The notes under the pieces are model-generated. The model was not told the origin of the DNA. It saw nothing but the letters and a program-made list of their open reading frames with translations, and did not search any database. From positions 2,844,119-2,908,118 of the forward strand of contig CP051242.1 in the NCBI GenBank assembly GCA_017795005.1: a stretch of DNA of 64,000 nt, read 5' to 3'. Of the stretch, positions 1 through 8,180 are shown in pieces. Source of the DNA: Balneolaceae bacterium (GTDB lineage: Bacteria; Bacteroidota; Rhodothermia; Balneolales; Balneolaceae). The stretch's first letter is position 1. Each line of letters opens with the position of its first letter. The translations under genes and the position numbers were made by a program.

Positions 1-1295
1 CAAATGAGCAAAAAGCTTCTTTTTTAATTGCCATCGGGGATGAGTTACTGGAGCTCGGTGATACATTAATCGAACGGGGAATGGCAGAAACTGCTCTTCC
101 ATCAGCCCGACTTAATGGAGAGCGAATGAGAACCGTGAACCAGCTCCGGATGTTTGCTGATCTTGTTCTGGAAGGGTCATGGGTAAACGCACGAATTGAT
201 ACCGCTCTACCTGATAGAAGTCCGGTTCCGAAGCCTGATATTCGCCAAATGCAGAAACCATTAGGTCCGGTTGGTGTTTTTGGAGCAAGTAACTTCCCTC
301 TCGCTTTTTCAGTTGCTGGAGGTGATACTGCCTCTGCATTAGCAGCAGGATGTCCGGTAATTGTTAAGGCCCATCCTCTTCATCCGGGAACATCAGAATT
401 GGTAGGAAAGGCAATTCTTAAAGCAGCAGATAGTACTAAGATGCCTGAAGGAATATTTTCTCTGCTTCAGGGAGCTTCTACAGAAGTTGGAATGGCAATC
501 GTAAACCACCCGGGAATTACAGCAATTGGTTTTACAGGCTCTTTTAAAGGAGGTAAAGCTCTATTTGACACAGCTAATCAGCGACCTAATCCGATTCCAG
601 TTTTTGCTGAAATGGGGAGCTCAAACCCTGTTTTCATCCTTCCCGGTGCAATGATGGAACGAAATGAACAGATTGCATCCGGACTCGCAGGTTCCGTTAA
701 CCTGGGAGTTGGTCAGTTTTGCACCAATCCCGGATTGGTGATAAGCGAAGCTTCTTCAGATTCCCAACTTTTTCTTAAAAAACTAAGTGACTCCATTTCA
801 GAATTGAATGGTGGAATTATGTTATCTGAAGGGATTAAAAAAAGCTATCTCTCAGGAACAGAAAACCTATCCAATACAATAAAGGAAATATTTGGGCCGT
901 CTACCCTTCACGTTAGTACTTCTTCAAAAGAGGAAATTCTTGATATAGCCCGCGAACTTGAGGGACATCTAACTGCAACTATTCACGGAACTGAAAATGA
1001 TCTGAATCAATATTCAGAATTGGTGCAAATTTTGGAGCAAAAAGTAGGTCGGATCATTTTCAATGGTTTCCCTACCGGAGTTGAAGTCTGCCATTCTATG
1101 CACCATGGAGGTCCATTCCCGGCTACTACAGCTTCAAATACTACTTCGGTTGGAACTATGTCCATTTATCGTTTTACAAAGCCGGTTTGTTATCAGGATT
1201 TTCCACAGAACTCACTTCCTGATGAATTAAAGGATATAAACCCTATGAATATTCATCGGTTAGTAGATGGAGAGTATTCCCGAAATTCAATCTGA
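1..1295 (+). CDS. Alpha-ketoglutarate semialdehyde (2,5-dioxovalerate) dehydrogenase, 5'-truncated
   Basis: An NAD(P)-dependent aldehyde dehydrogenase of the ketoglutaric-semialdehyde class, which oxidises 2,5-dioxopentanoate to 2-oxoglutarate at the end of pentose/uronate or hydroxyproline breakdown. The reading frame is open from base 3, 26 codons upstream of the first ATG (base 81), and those residues fit the family, so the true start lies left of the window. Counting from that ATG, the cofactor-binding lysine is in VIVKAHP (about 96), GFTGS is at 150-154, the general-base glutamate is in AEMGS (177) and the catalytic cysteine is in GQFCTNPG (214). The C-terminus is complete. The class is clear from the FGASNFPLAFS segment; the exact substrate is inferred. 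No other sugar-catabolic gene is visible downstream, so its pathway partners must lie to the left. Confidence 0.9.
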   Translation, partial: NEQKASFLIAIGDELLELGDTLIERGMAETALPSARLNGERMRTVNQLRMFADLVLEGSWVNARIDTALPDRSPVPKPDIRQMQKPLGPVGVFGASNFPLAFSVAGGDTASALAAGCPVIVKAHPLHPGTSELVGKAILKAADSTKMPEGIFSLLQGASTEVGMAIVNHPGITAIGFTGSFKGGKALFDTANQRPNPIPVFAEMGSSNPVFILPGAMMERNEQIASGLAGSVNLGVGQFCTNPGLVISEASSDSQLFLKKLSDSISELNGGIMLSEGIKKSYLSGTENLSNTIKEIFGPSTLHVSTSSKEEILDIARELEGHLTATIHGTENDLNQYSELVQILEQKVGRIIFNGFPTGVEVCHSMHHGGPFPATTASNTTSVGTMSIYRFTKPVCYQDFPQNSLPDELKDINPMNIHRLVDGEYSRNSI

Positions 1296-1348
1296 TCAGA
1301 AATTAATAGTTTCCCGGATTGATCTATTTCAAATTTTTTTCCCTTAAA

Positions 1349-1987
1349 ATGAAAATTATTTTTACTCTTTTAATTATTTCACTCTCTATCCATTCCATTG
1401 ATTCTTTAGCTCAGGATAATGAGGGGGCAGATGAAATCATTTACTTAAAAGTAAATAATGCAAGTTCCGGATTCTATAATCCGGCTACTAATTCATATTC
1501 AGGTGGTTCTTTTCCTTCTTATTATTTTCGAATTGGTGAAGATGGCAAGAGTACTAGTGTTGGATTTACAGGCTCGGCTTTACGCCCTTACTTAGAAGGT
1601 AACCCTGAAGCTCTGACCGAATTAGATCGATTTAAGAAAAAGAGAAATGGAATGCTTACAGGAGTTGGAATATTTGTTGCCGGAGGAGCTTTAACTGCTA
1701 TAATAGGTGTAAATGAAGGAACCGGTGAATTTACGAGAGACTTCCAGACTGGAGAGATGGTAGAAAAGCAAAAAATAAAACCCGGAGGAATTATTGGTAT
1801 TGGAGTAATGCTTACCGGAATAATTGTTGCTGGTGTAAATGGAAATGGGGCTACAAAACACGTTGTAAAAGCTGTAGAAATATATAATGAAGAAATTTCA
1901 CCAACTTCTACATCCTCGCTTAGTATTAAAATAGCTCCCAAAATAAATACTTCAATGATTGGTGCGGGGTTTAAATTGAGTTGGTAG
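1349..1987 (+). CDS. Hypothetical secreted or envelope protein with two hydrophobic segments
   Basis: I do not recognise this 212-residue protein. I chose the ATG at 1349 over an in-frame TTG at 1319 because it gives a clean signal peptide (MKIIFTLLIISLSIHS, ending near SLAQ). The middle has two glycine-rich hydrophobic stretches, MLTGVGIFVAGGALTAIIG and GGIIGIGVMLTGIIVAGV. They resemble the double hydrophobic hairpin of small inner-membrane or envelope proteins. Between them is a charged linker. The C-terminus (SLSIKIAPKINTSMIGAGFKLSW) could be an outer-membrane strand pair. It lies 53 bp after the dehydrogenase stop and converges with the paralogue array that follows. No function is proposed. 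Confidence 0.6.
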   Translation: MKIIFTLLIISLSIHSIDSLAQDNEGADEIIYLKVNNASSGFYNPATNSYSGGSFPSYYFRIGEDGKSTSVGFTGSALRPYLEGNPEALTELDRFKKKRNGMLTGVGIFVAGGALTAIIGVNEGTGEFTRDFQTGEMVEKQKIKPGGIIGIGVMLTGIIVAGVNGNGATKHVVKAVEIYNEEISPTSTSSLSIKIAPKINTSMIGAGFKLSW

Positions 1988-2018
1988 ATATATTTTATAT
2001 CAACTTAGCTTTGTAGGC

Positions 2019-3236
2019 TCAAAATCTAAATGTCATAAAAAAGCTAAGGATGTATTCAGTAGACAAATCATCCTCACTAAAATCAAAATTCCTAGTCAAA
2101 TATTCTCCATCTCTGAATACAGTTCTGAGCTTGAGTCCATATTCTATCTGCGATGTTGTATTTTTGGTTATACTTAAGAAGGTAAAAGGAACTCCATATG
2201 TTTGATACACTGAATCGTCTTCTTTTAAACGTATTGTTCTGTAGGAGAACTCAGATGTGCCTGTTTGTACTTCTCCAGTAATTATACCCCCGAAACTAAT
2301 CAAGTTAGTAACCTGGTACCCTAAACCAATACCTGGTGTAACATATTTGAGTGGATACCTGAAATCTATACTCCCTGATAAACTAACTTCTGAGTATGTA
2401 AATGCCCCGACATTTCTTTGGTTTTCTCTATCATCATGAACAAAGTCATATCTTTGATAAGAACTAATAAGAGAAACATAGATATAATTCCTGTAAATCC
2501 TATGATCGACTCCAATTGAATAGTTTAATTTTCGACTTGTTTTATAATTCGAAATAAAATCTGAGTTTTCAAAAAATCTGCTTCCAGCTTCTATATCCAG
2601 ATTTATTGAATTTATACCCAATCCAAATATTAATCCGACATTTCCTTTTTTAGCATCAAATTTAAAGTCATCATCAACACATGCCCGATATTCTCTGAGT
2701 GCTTCTTTAAAAGCACTCTCATTAAACTTAATAAGATCTGTTTCAATATCCTTTTCACAGTCTCTAAATGCCAGATAAAAGACCCCTTTATACTGATCGA
2801 AATATCGAATTACATTTCGATTCTCGTTTTGAATTCTTTGAAGAGCATTTGTGCTTTCATCTTTTGTAATGGCGTATTCAAATGGAGCGGCATACACCTT
2901 TTCCAGATGAATAGGACCTTCAAAAACTCGCTTAGCAAAAAAACTAACTACACTATCCCTGCTGTTCGTAACTGCGTATTTAATTTCAAGTGAGCGAATT
3001 AACTCTTTTCCATTTACTGAAAATTCAGATATATCAGAAGCTCCATATGTTTCAGATCGATTTGCTTCTCTTTTAAAGGTGATAATCCCGTCATCCTCCA
3101 AATTTGATATATCTACCATCCCCGTTTCTCTTATTCCATCTTTCAGAACAATGAAGCCCTTTGTATCTGATTGATAGGCATACGCACTTAAATTCAGGGT
3201 GCAGATAAGCATTAATATTTGGTGAAATTTCCTCAT
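2019..3236 (-). CDS. Tandem surface-protein paralogue A (N-terminal module plus beta-rich C-terminus)
   Basis: Last gene in transcription order of a four-gene array of paralogues; 405 residues. It has a signal peptide ending near AYAYQ. A conserved N-terminal module (about 25-170) includes GFIVLKDGIRETG, YGASDISEFSVNGKELI, FEGPIHLEKVYA, ALQRIQNEN and YLAFRDC. The remainder (about 195-405) is rich in alternating polar and aromatic strands and ends in FFMTFRF, as expected of an outer-membrane beta-barrel with a terminal phenylalanine. This gene is nearly identical in DNA to paralogue B across two long stretches of the N-terminal module, while the C-terminal half is much less alike. Function is unknown. 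The barrel assignment is inferred from composition and the C-terminal residue. Confidence 0.75.
   Translation of the reverse strand: MRKFHQILMLICTLNLSAYAYQSDTKGFIVLKDGIRETGMVDISNLEDDGIITFKREANRSETYGASDISEFSVNGKELIRSLEIKYAVTNSRDSVVSFFAKRVFEGPIHLEKVYAAPFEYAITKDESTNALQRIQNENRNVIRYFDQYKGVFYLAFRDCEKDIETDLIKFNESAFKEALREYRACVDDDFKFDAKKGNVGLIFGLGINSINLDIEAGSRFFENSDFISNYKTSRKLNYSIGVDHRIYRNYIYVSLISSYQRYDFVHDDRENQRNVGAFTYSEVSLSGSIDFRYPLKYVTPGIGLGYQVTNLISFGGIITGEVQTGTSEFSYRTIRLKEDDSVYQTYGVPFTFLSITKNTTSQIEYGLKLRTVFRDGEYLTRNFDFSEDDLSTEYILSFFMTFRF
2824..3041. repeat. Near-identical tract shared with 4073-4290 (paralogues A and B)
   Basis: By direct reading, bases 2824-2894 equal 4073-4143 (71 bp without a mismatch) and bases 2961-3041 equal 4210-4290 (81 bp without a mismatch). 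Both lie at the same offset of 1249 bp, with only scattered differences between the two blocks. The C-terminal halves of the same two genes are far less alike. A recent gene-conversion event, or duplication followed by replacement of the C-terminal part, explains this best. Confidence 0.85.
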
Positions 3237-3258
3237 TAAGCCTGAGATAGTATTTCCA

Positions 3259-4494
3259 TTAAAGTCCTAATAATACGAATAAGCTAAAAGTAAACTCCCC
3301 TGAGAGGTTATCATCACTCCGGTCATAATCTTTAGTAAAATGTTCACCATCACGGTTAATCCATTTTATTCTAAGTCCCAAATCAATTCTATCGTAAATT
3401 TTTTTCATTAACCCAGCATAAACAAACGGCATGTAGTAATCCTCGGTTTCTGATGATGTTGCTTTTATCAGGTATTCTCTATAAAAAAGAGTTTGAGAAA
3501 ATGTAGCTGTAGTATTTAATTCACCAGTTATAGCTCCTTCTGTACCATTTCCGACATTATGGTATTGCAACCCACCACCCAGTGTAGGAATCAGATATTT
3601 ATTAGGGTACCTGAAGTCTAAGCTTAACCCAAAAATAAGTTCGCTATAGTTCAGGTTTCCAACATTCCTTTGATTCTCCCTGTTGCTATGAATAAAACTA
3701 TATTTTTGATATCCGATGCTAAAAGAAGAGTAAATAATTTCTTTGTAAATCATTCGCTCTATACCAACGTAGAAATTTAGTTCGCTACTTTTTTTATAAT
3801 TTGTGAAGAACTTCTCCTCAAAAAACCTTGACCTATTTGTGGCAATAAAACTTAATTCAGCACTATTACGTCCTAAACCAACAAACACACTCCAGTTACT
3901 AACCTCTCTTTGATATGTGTATTCGGGATCTTTACAGGCTCTATATTGTTTCAAAGCCGTTCTAAAACCACTTTCGTTAAATTTAATATTATCGGGATTT
4001 AGGTTTTCGAAACAATCTCTGAACGCCAGATAAAAAACACCTTTATATCGGTCAAAGTACCGGTTCAGGTTTTCGTTTTGAATTCTTTGAAGAGCATTTG
4101 TGCTTTCATCTTTTGTAATGGCGTATTCAAATGGAGCGGCATAAACCTGTTCCAGATGAATCGGACCTTCAAAAATTCTTTTAGCAAAAAAATAAGATAT
4201 ACTATCCCGGCTGTTCGTAACTGCGTATTTAATTTCAAGTGAGCGAATTAACTCTTTTCCATTTACTGAAAATTCAGATATATCAGAAGCCCCGAATAAC
4301 AACCTTTCTCCATCTTCTCCACTAAAGCTTATTAACCCGACCGATTCAAGTTGAGAAACATTAATTGATCCGTACTCTTTTGTACCGTCTTTCAGTATGA
4401 TGTAATCCTCATTTACCTGAAAAGCATAAATAAAAGAGGGAATAGCTAATAAAAAAACAAGTATTGAAATCCCTTTTAGACTCATCTTCCTCAT
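3259..4494 (-). CDS. Tandem surface-protein paralogue B
   Basis: 411 residues, third in transcription order, 8 bp after paralogue C and 22 bp before A. A signal peptide (ISILVFLLAIPSFIYAFQ) leads into the shared module with DYIILKDGTKEYG, LLFGASDISEFSVNGK and RYFDRYKGVFYLAFRDC. Its C-terminal half is closer to paralogue D than to A: GGLQYHNVGNGTEGAITGEL here matches GAGYQYHNIGNGAEGLIRGE in D, and both end in a leucine (SLFVLLGL, SLFMLVRL). Its N-terminal DNA matches A instead. The gene therefore looks like a mosaic of two lineages. No homologue with a known role is recognised. Confidence 0.75.
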   Translation of the reverse strand: MRKMSLKGISILVFLLAIPSFIYAFQVNEDYIILKDGTKEYGSINVSQLESVGLISFSGEDGERLLFGASDISEFSVNGKELIRSLEIKYAVTNSRDSISYFFAKRIFEGPIHLEQVYAAPFEYAITKDESTNALQRIQNENLNRYFDRYKGVFYLAFRDCFENLNPDNIKFNESGFRTALKQYRACKDPEYTYQREVSNWSVFVGLGRNSAELSFIATNRSRFFEEKFFTNYKKSSELNFYVGIERMIYKEIIYSSFSIGYQKYSFIHSNRENQRNVGNLNYSELIFGLSLDFRYPNKYLIPTLGGGLQYHNVGNGTEGAITGELNTTATFSQTLFYREYLIKATSSETEDYYMPFVYAGLMKKIYDRIDLGLRIKWINRDGEHFTKDYDRSDDNLSGEFTFSLFVLLGL

Positions 4495-4502
4495 TTATAC
4501 AA

Positions 4503-5639
4503 TTAGTATTCAAGATTTTTATATCGAAAAAACAGGCCAAAGAAAAAATCCTGATCGAAATTAAAATCAATATTATTTTCGCTTTTTAGATCGGAATAAT
4601 TAAGCCTTTTTATCGTATCCAGAGAAATTCCTACCTCAAATTTCTCACTTGTACTTACTCCAAGGTTTAAACCAACTGTTATTGAGGCATATTTTTTTGT
4701 ATCCAAACCTCGAATATTGGTATGATAATTCAACCCTGAATATGCTGAAAAAGAAACTACATTTGTATATGTACGATATTCAAAAAGTACCGGAATTTGT
4801 ATCTCTGAGAAAGAAATGTTGTTTGAAGATCTGGATCTGGTTTTTTCAGTAAATTCATATTTCTTTCTCACAAGTCCTATACCAAAAAAAACATTTTTAT
4901 GAGGAAAATTCGATTTATATAAAAGCTTTAAATGGCTCTCTGAACTTTCATTGTATTCATAATCATTTACCCCATCATAAATAGCGGTTATTTTTGAATT
5001 AGATGTACCTAGAGAAAACTCAAGTTCATTATGGCTGTCCTTTTCCTTTCCAATGTTGTTAACCTCATATTCTGGGTTTATACACAAATTATATTCTTCA
5101 ACAGCAGTAATAAATTCTGAAAGCTTGAATTCAATTCTGTCTGTTCTTATTCCTTCTTCACAATCGATGAATGCCAGATAAAAAGTGCCTTTATAATTAT
5201 CAAAATAAGTTGGTCCGAAATTTGAAGGGTTTTTAATTCTTTGAAGACCATTTGATTCTTCATCTTTTGTTAAGGCATAATCAAAAGAAGCACCAAATAC
5301 TTCGTGTAACTTCACACTTCCTTCTATCAGTTTTTTTGTAAAAAATATCCCTTCTTTTTTCTCTTCATTATTTACATAATAGCTGATATTCTCAGAGAGT
5401 ACTTCATTTACTCCGTCAATGGAAAAACCACCTATGTCTGATGCACCATAGATTGTTTGGTTACCGTCACCCATACTAAAAATTATAGTTCCTGAACTTT
5501 TGAGCCCTTTTGTATCTATGCTCCCCATTAGTTTAGAGCCCTCTTCAGCTATTACATATCCAGGATTAGCCGCTTGAAATGCATTGCTATCTGCAACCGC
5601 TAAAAAAATAATTAGGACTGATAAATAAATCTTCTTCAT
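4503..5639 (-). CDS. Tandem surface-protein paralogue C (divergent)
   Basis: The most divergent and shortest member, 378 residues. The signal peptide is LSVLIIFLAVADSNAFQ. The N-terminal module is recognisable (GYVIAEEGSKLMGSIDTKGL, YGASDIGGFSIDGV, SVKLHEVFGASFDYALTKDE, NGLQRIKNP, YKGTFYLAFIDCEEGI) but the DNA shows no long identical blocks with the others. The C-terminal half has regular beta-type segments and ends FFGLFFRYKNLEY, so the aromatic residue is also terminal here. The order in the array is D-C-B-A with small gaps, so one transcript is likely. Because it keeps the cysteine of the FxDC motif and the GASD motif, those residues are good candidates for what matters in the module. Confidence 0.72.
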   Translation of the reverse strand: MKKIYLSVLIIFLAVADSNAFQAANPGYVIAEEGSKLMGSIDTKGLKSSGTIIFSMGDGNQTIYGASDIGGFSIDGVNEVLSENISYYVNNEEKKEGIFFTKKLIEGSVKLHEVFGASFDYALTKDEESNGLQRIKNPSNFGPTYFDNYKGTFYLAFIDCEEGIRTDRIEFKLSEFITAVEEYNLCINPEYEVNNIGKEKDSHNELEFSLGTSNSKITAIYDGVNDYEYNESSESHLKLLYKSNFPHKNVFFGIGLVRKKYEFTEKTRSRSSNNISFSEIQIPVLFEYRTYTNVVSFSAYSGLNYHTNIRGLDTKKYASITVGLNLGVSTSEKFEVGISLDTIKRLNYSDLKSENNIDFNFDQDFFFGLFFRYKNLEY

Positions 5640-5674
5640 ATATAATTTCCCGAGTGGACAGTTTAATTAAATCC

Positions 5675-6910
5675 CTAAAGTCTGACCAGCATAAAGAGGG
5701 AAAAGTTAATCTCGTCAGATAGTTTATCATCACTTTGATCATAATCCTTAGTAAAGTACTCCCCTGTTCTGAAAGTCCATTTTATTTTTGCCCCTAAATC
5801 TATTCTCATATGTATGCTTCTACTTAGCCCCATATAAAAAAATGGCGTCGCATAATCTTGTCTTTCTTCATTTACTGGTTTTAAAGTATATGTCGTATAG
5901 GTTTGATTACCGTTAAAGGTATTTGTTGTATATAATTCCCCTCTGATTAGCCCTTCTGCACCATTACCAATGTTGTGATACTGATATCCTGCACCTAAAA
6001 TTGGGATTATATATTTATTCGGGTACTTGAAATCGATACTTAACCCTAAAATTATTTCGCTGTACTCCAGTTTACCTACATTTCTCTGGTCTTCACTGTT
6101 CTCATGTACAAAATTGTATCTCTGATATCCTATACCAAGTGAAGCAAATATCATCTCTTTGTAAAGCATTCTTTCAAGTCCGACTTGAAAATTTAGTTCG
6201 CTGCTGTTTTTGTAATTGGAAACAAAATTATCTTCTATAAATCTGTTTTGGCTAAAAACTGTAAAATCCAATTGGGTATTATTTCTTCCAAGACCAAAAG
6301 ACACTCTCCAATTTTTCATTGTTTTCTGATAATAATAATCAGTGTCTTTACACGCCCAGTATTGCTTCAGAACATCAAGAAATGCCTCCTCTGTAAAACT
6401 TATATTATCTGTTGTAATGGCTTTCTGACAATCTCTGAATGCAAGATATAAGACTCCTTTATACCTATCGAAATAGCGATTTACATTTTCATTTTCATTC
6501 TGAATCCTTTGAAGAGCAGTTGTGTTTTCTTGTTTAGTAATCGCATATTCAAAAATAGTAGCATATACCTTTTCTAAATGAATGGGACCTTCAAAAATTC
6601 TTTCAGCAAAGAAAAAAGCAACACTATCCCGACTGTTAGTAACAGAATATTCGATTTCAAGGGAGCGAATTAATTTTTTTCCATTTACTGAAAACCCGGA
6701 TAGATCAGAAGCGCCGAATAGTTGGGATTGGGAATTCTCTTTTTGAAAAATAACAACCCCTTCATCTTCCAACTCTGAAATATTTATAGTTCCCGTTTCT
6801 CTGGTCCCGTCTTTAAGAATAATATATCCCAAATCCTGGGTTTGATAAGCAAGTAGTGTAACCAGGTTTGTTGTTAGCAGAGATATAAAAAGTGTGAGAA
6901 ATAATTTCAA
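5675..6910 (-). CDS. Tandem surface-protein paralogue D (first gene of array)
   Basis: 411 residues and the first gene of the minus-strand array, so its promoter should lie between 6911 and about 6972. A signal peptide (LFISLLTTNLVTLLAYQ) precedes the module with GYIILKDGTRETGTINISEL, LFGASDLSGFSVNGKKLI, NSRDSVAFFFAERIFEGPIH and YLAFRDC. Two neighbouring cysteines (FRDC and YWACKD) are shared with A and B and may form a disulphide near the module boundary. The C-terminal half resembles B. The left copy of a 39-bp repeat begins 63 bp upstream of the start codon. On the minus strand that hairpin has a T-rich tail, so it would insulate the array from transcription arriving from nrdJ. Confidence 0.75.
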   Translation of the reverse strand: MKLFLTLFISLLTTNLVTLLAYQTQDLGYIILKDGTRETGTINISELEDEGVVIFQKENSQSQLFGASDLSGFSVNGKKLIRSLEIEYSVTNSRDSVAFFFAERIFEGPIHLEKVYATIFEYAITKQENTTALQRIQNENENVNRYFDRYKGVLYLAFRDCQKAITTDNISFTEEAFLDVLKQYWACKDTDYYYQKTMKNWRVSFGLGRNNTQLDFTVFSQNRFIEDNFVSNYKNSSELNFQVGLERMLYKEMIFASLGIGYQRYNFVHENSEDQRNVGKLEYSEIILGLSIDFKYPNKYIIPILGAGYQYHNIGNGAEGLIRGELYTTNTFNGNQTYTTYTLKPVNEERQDYATPFFYMGLSRSIHMRIDLGAKIKWTFRTGEYFTKDYDQSDDKLSDEINFSLFMLVRL

Positions 6911-6972
6911 TTTTTAGCCTTTCTGTATTGATTTTACTTAAGTATAAGGTTTCTTAACCTGACTTTTTTTAA

Positions 6973-7011
6973 ATAAAAAACCCCAATCAGCAATCAACTG
7001 ATCGGGGTTTA
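6973..7011. terminator. Left copy of 39-bp direct repeat; intrinsic-terminator hairpin
   Basis: These 39 bp are identical to 8056-8094. The core is an inverted repeat: AACCCCAATCAG pairs with CTGATCGGGGTT with one mismatch, around a short loop. Read on the minus strand the hairpin is followed by TTTTTTATTT, a classic intrinsic terminator. On the plus strand the tail is weaker (TTTACTTCTT). The minus-strand gene upstream of it in that direction is nrdJ, so this copy is probably a relic of the nrdJ terminator before the SIR2 gene was placed between. Confidence 0.85.
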
Positions 7012-7045
7012 CTTCTTAATAAGAATTGCTTTCTTTAAAAGGAAA

Positions 7046-8059
7046 ATGATAGAAAATAATACTCTATTCATTCTTGGGGCAGGCGCTCATATGCCGTATG
7101 GATTTCCTTCTGGACAAAAACTAGTCTCTGATCTTTTATATGGATTTACAGATCAAAACTATTCAAAAGAACACTTTTCTATTGATGAAAATATTTCTGA
7201 CATATTTTTGAAGAATAGAATTTGGTCTCCAGGTGTAATTAATCGTTTTATTAATGCTTTAAAAAAGAGTGGGCGAATTTCAATTGATAAATTTTTAAGA
7301 AATCAAAGCAATGGTTGGGACGATGTAGGGAAAAGACTTATTGGTTTTATAATATCTCTCTACGAATCTAAATGTGATCCTTTTAGTGGCGTACAAGAAG
7401 GTTTTCATGATTACTCAGAATCAATTTATCATTACTTATTTGAAAAAATGGATGCAATAGATGATGAAAAAATAACAGAAAATAATATTCGCTTTATAAC
7501 TTTTAATTACGATAGATGTCTTGAACACTTTTTTACTGAAGCTGTTAGAGTAAATTACCCAAATGAGCTAAAAGAGTTTAAAAAATTTTTATCTCGAAAT
7601 GTTATACATGTACATGGATCGATAAGCCCACTTGAAAATAAAACCGACTCTGTGGAGGAAGGTGTTCCTTATGGTGTAGTTTATAATCATCAAAAAAAAA
7701 GTTTTCAAATAAATCTTAACAACTATGGATTTCTAGGTCAAGATATAAGAATAGTATCAGATAAAGTTCAATCCGAAATTCTAGGCAATTGTATAGAGTT
7801 TTTTAAATGGGCAAAAAGAATAATATTTCTCGGTTTTGCTTATGATAAACAAAACCTTGAAAATATAGGTCTAGACGGTTCAAATAGAAATTTACTCCGA
7901 GCTAAAGGGGTTTATGGTACTATGTTTGGAATGAAAGCACAGGAGAGAAAGCAGGTGATAAACTACTTTAGTTATCAACAAGTTGCAGGCAGCTTAAATT
8001 TTGATGATTTGGGTGCCTATAAATCTGTTGAATATTTAAGGGATACTTTGATTCTATAA
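7046..8059 (+). CDS. SIR2-like NAD-binding domain protein, stand-alone; likely anti-phage
   Basis: 337 residues forming one SIR2-like (SIR2_2 type) domain. The sequence shows the NAD-binding loop LGAGAHMPYGFPSG (residues 10-23), TFNYD (152-156), the catalytic-histidine strand VIHVHGS (186-192) and LGFAYD (262-267) near the end of the Rossmann fold. Proteins of this class degrade NAD+ during phage infection in Thoeris, DSR, Nezha and short-Argonaute systems; that role is inferred here. There is no extra sensor domain, helicase, Argonaute or TIR partner next door, so it is either a single-gene system or an orphan effector. ATG at 7046 has a good ribosome site (AAAAGGAAAATG). Codon use is visibly more AT-rich than its neighbours. 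The stop codon TAA at 8057-8059 lies inside the right-hand 39-bp repeat. Confidence 0.85.
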   Translation: MIENNTLFILGAGAHMPYGFPSGQKLVSDLLYGFTDQNYSKEHFSIDENISDIFLKNRIWSPGVINRFINALKKSGRISIDKFLRNQSNGWDDVGKRLIGFIISLYESKCDPFSGVQEGFHDYSESIYHYLFEKMDAIDDEKITENNIRFITFNYDRCLEHFFTEAVRVNYPNELKEFKKFLSRNVIHVHGSISPLENKTDSVEEGVPYGVVYNHQKKSFQINLNNYGFLGQDIRIVSDKVQSEILGNCIEFFKWAKRIIFLGFAYDKQNLENIGLDGSNRNLLRAKGVYGTMFGMKAQERKQVINYFSYQQVAGSLNFDDLGAYKSVEYLRDTLIL

Positions 8060-8094
8060 AAAACCCCAATCAGCAATCAACTGATCGGGGTTTA
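8056..8094. terminator. Right copy of 39-bp direct repeat; nrdJ terminator
   Basis: Identical to 6973-7011. It lies 86 bp past the nrdJ stop on the minus strand, with a T-rich tail in that direction (TTTTTTATAG), so it can end nrdJ transcription. It also ends the convergent SIR2 transcript, whose stop codon overlaps its first bases. The two copies bracket a unit of 1083 bp. Confidence 0.85.
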
Positions 8095-8132
8095 TCCTGT
8101 TTCTCCATGAAAGAAAATCCTAGACAATAACA

Positions 8133-8175
8133 GCGAGATTGCTTCTCCCGCTATTCGCGGGATCGCAATGACGAA
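8133..8175. repeat. Fold-back repeat, 'cattgcga...gcaatctc' type
   Basis: Between nrdJ and its terminator. Arms GAGATTGCTTC and GCGATCCCGC surround a short perfect hairpin (TCCCG...CGGGA). On the minus strand it reads CGTCATTGCGATCCCGCG, the signature of a dispersed extragenic palindrome seen in many environmental genomes. Such elements are often mobilised by RAYT transposases, and one is encoded at 20686-21228, but the link is not shown here. Confidence 0.6.
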
Positions 8176-8180
8176 GTTAT

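Noticed and set aside
7046-8059. A multi-gene defence island (Thoeris, Nezha or short Argonaute) around the SIR2-like gene
   Set aside because: Neighbours are nrdJ and the surface-protein array; no TIR, HerA, Argonaute or other partner is adjacent.
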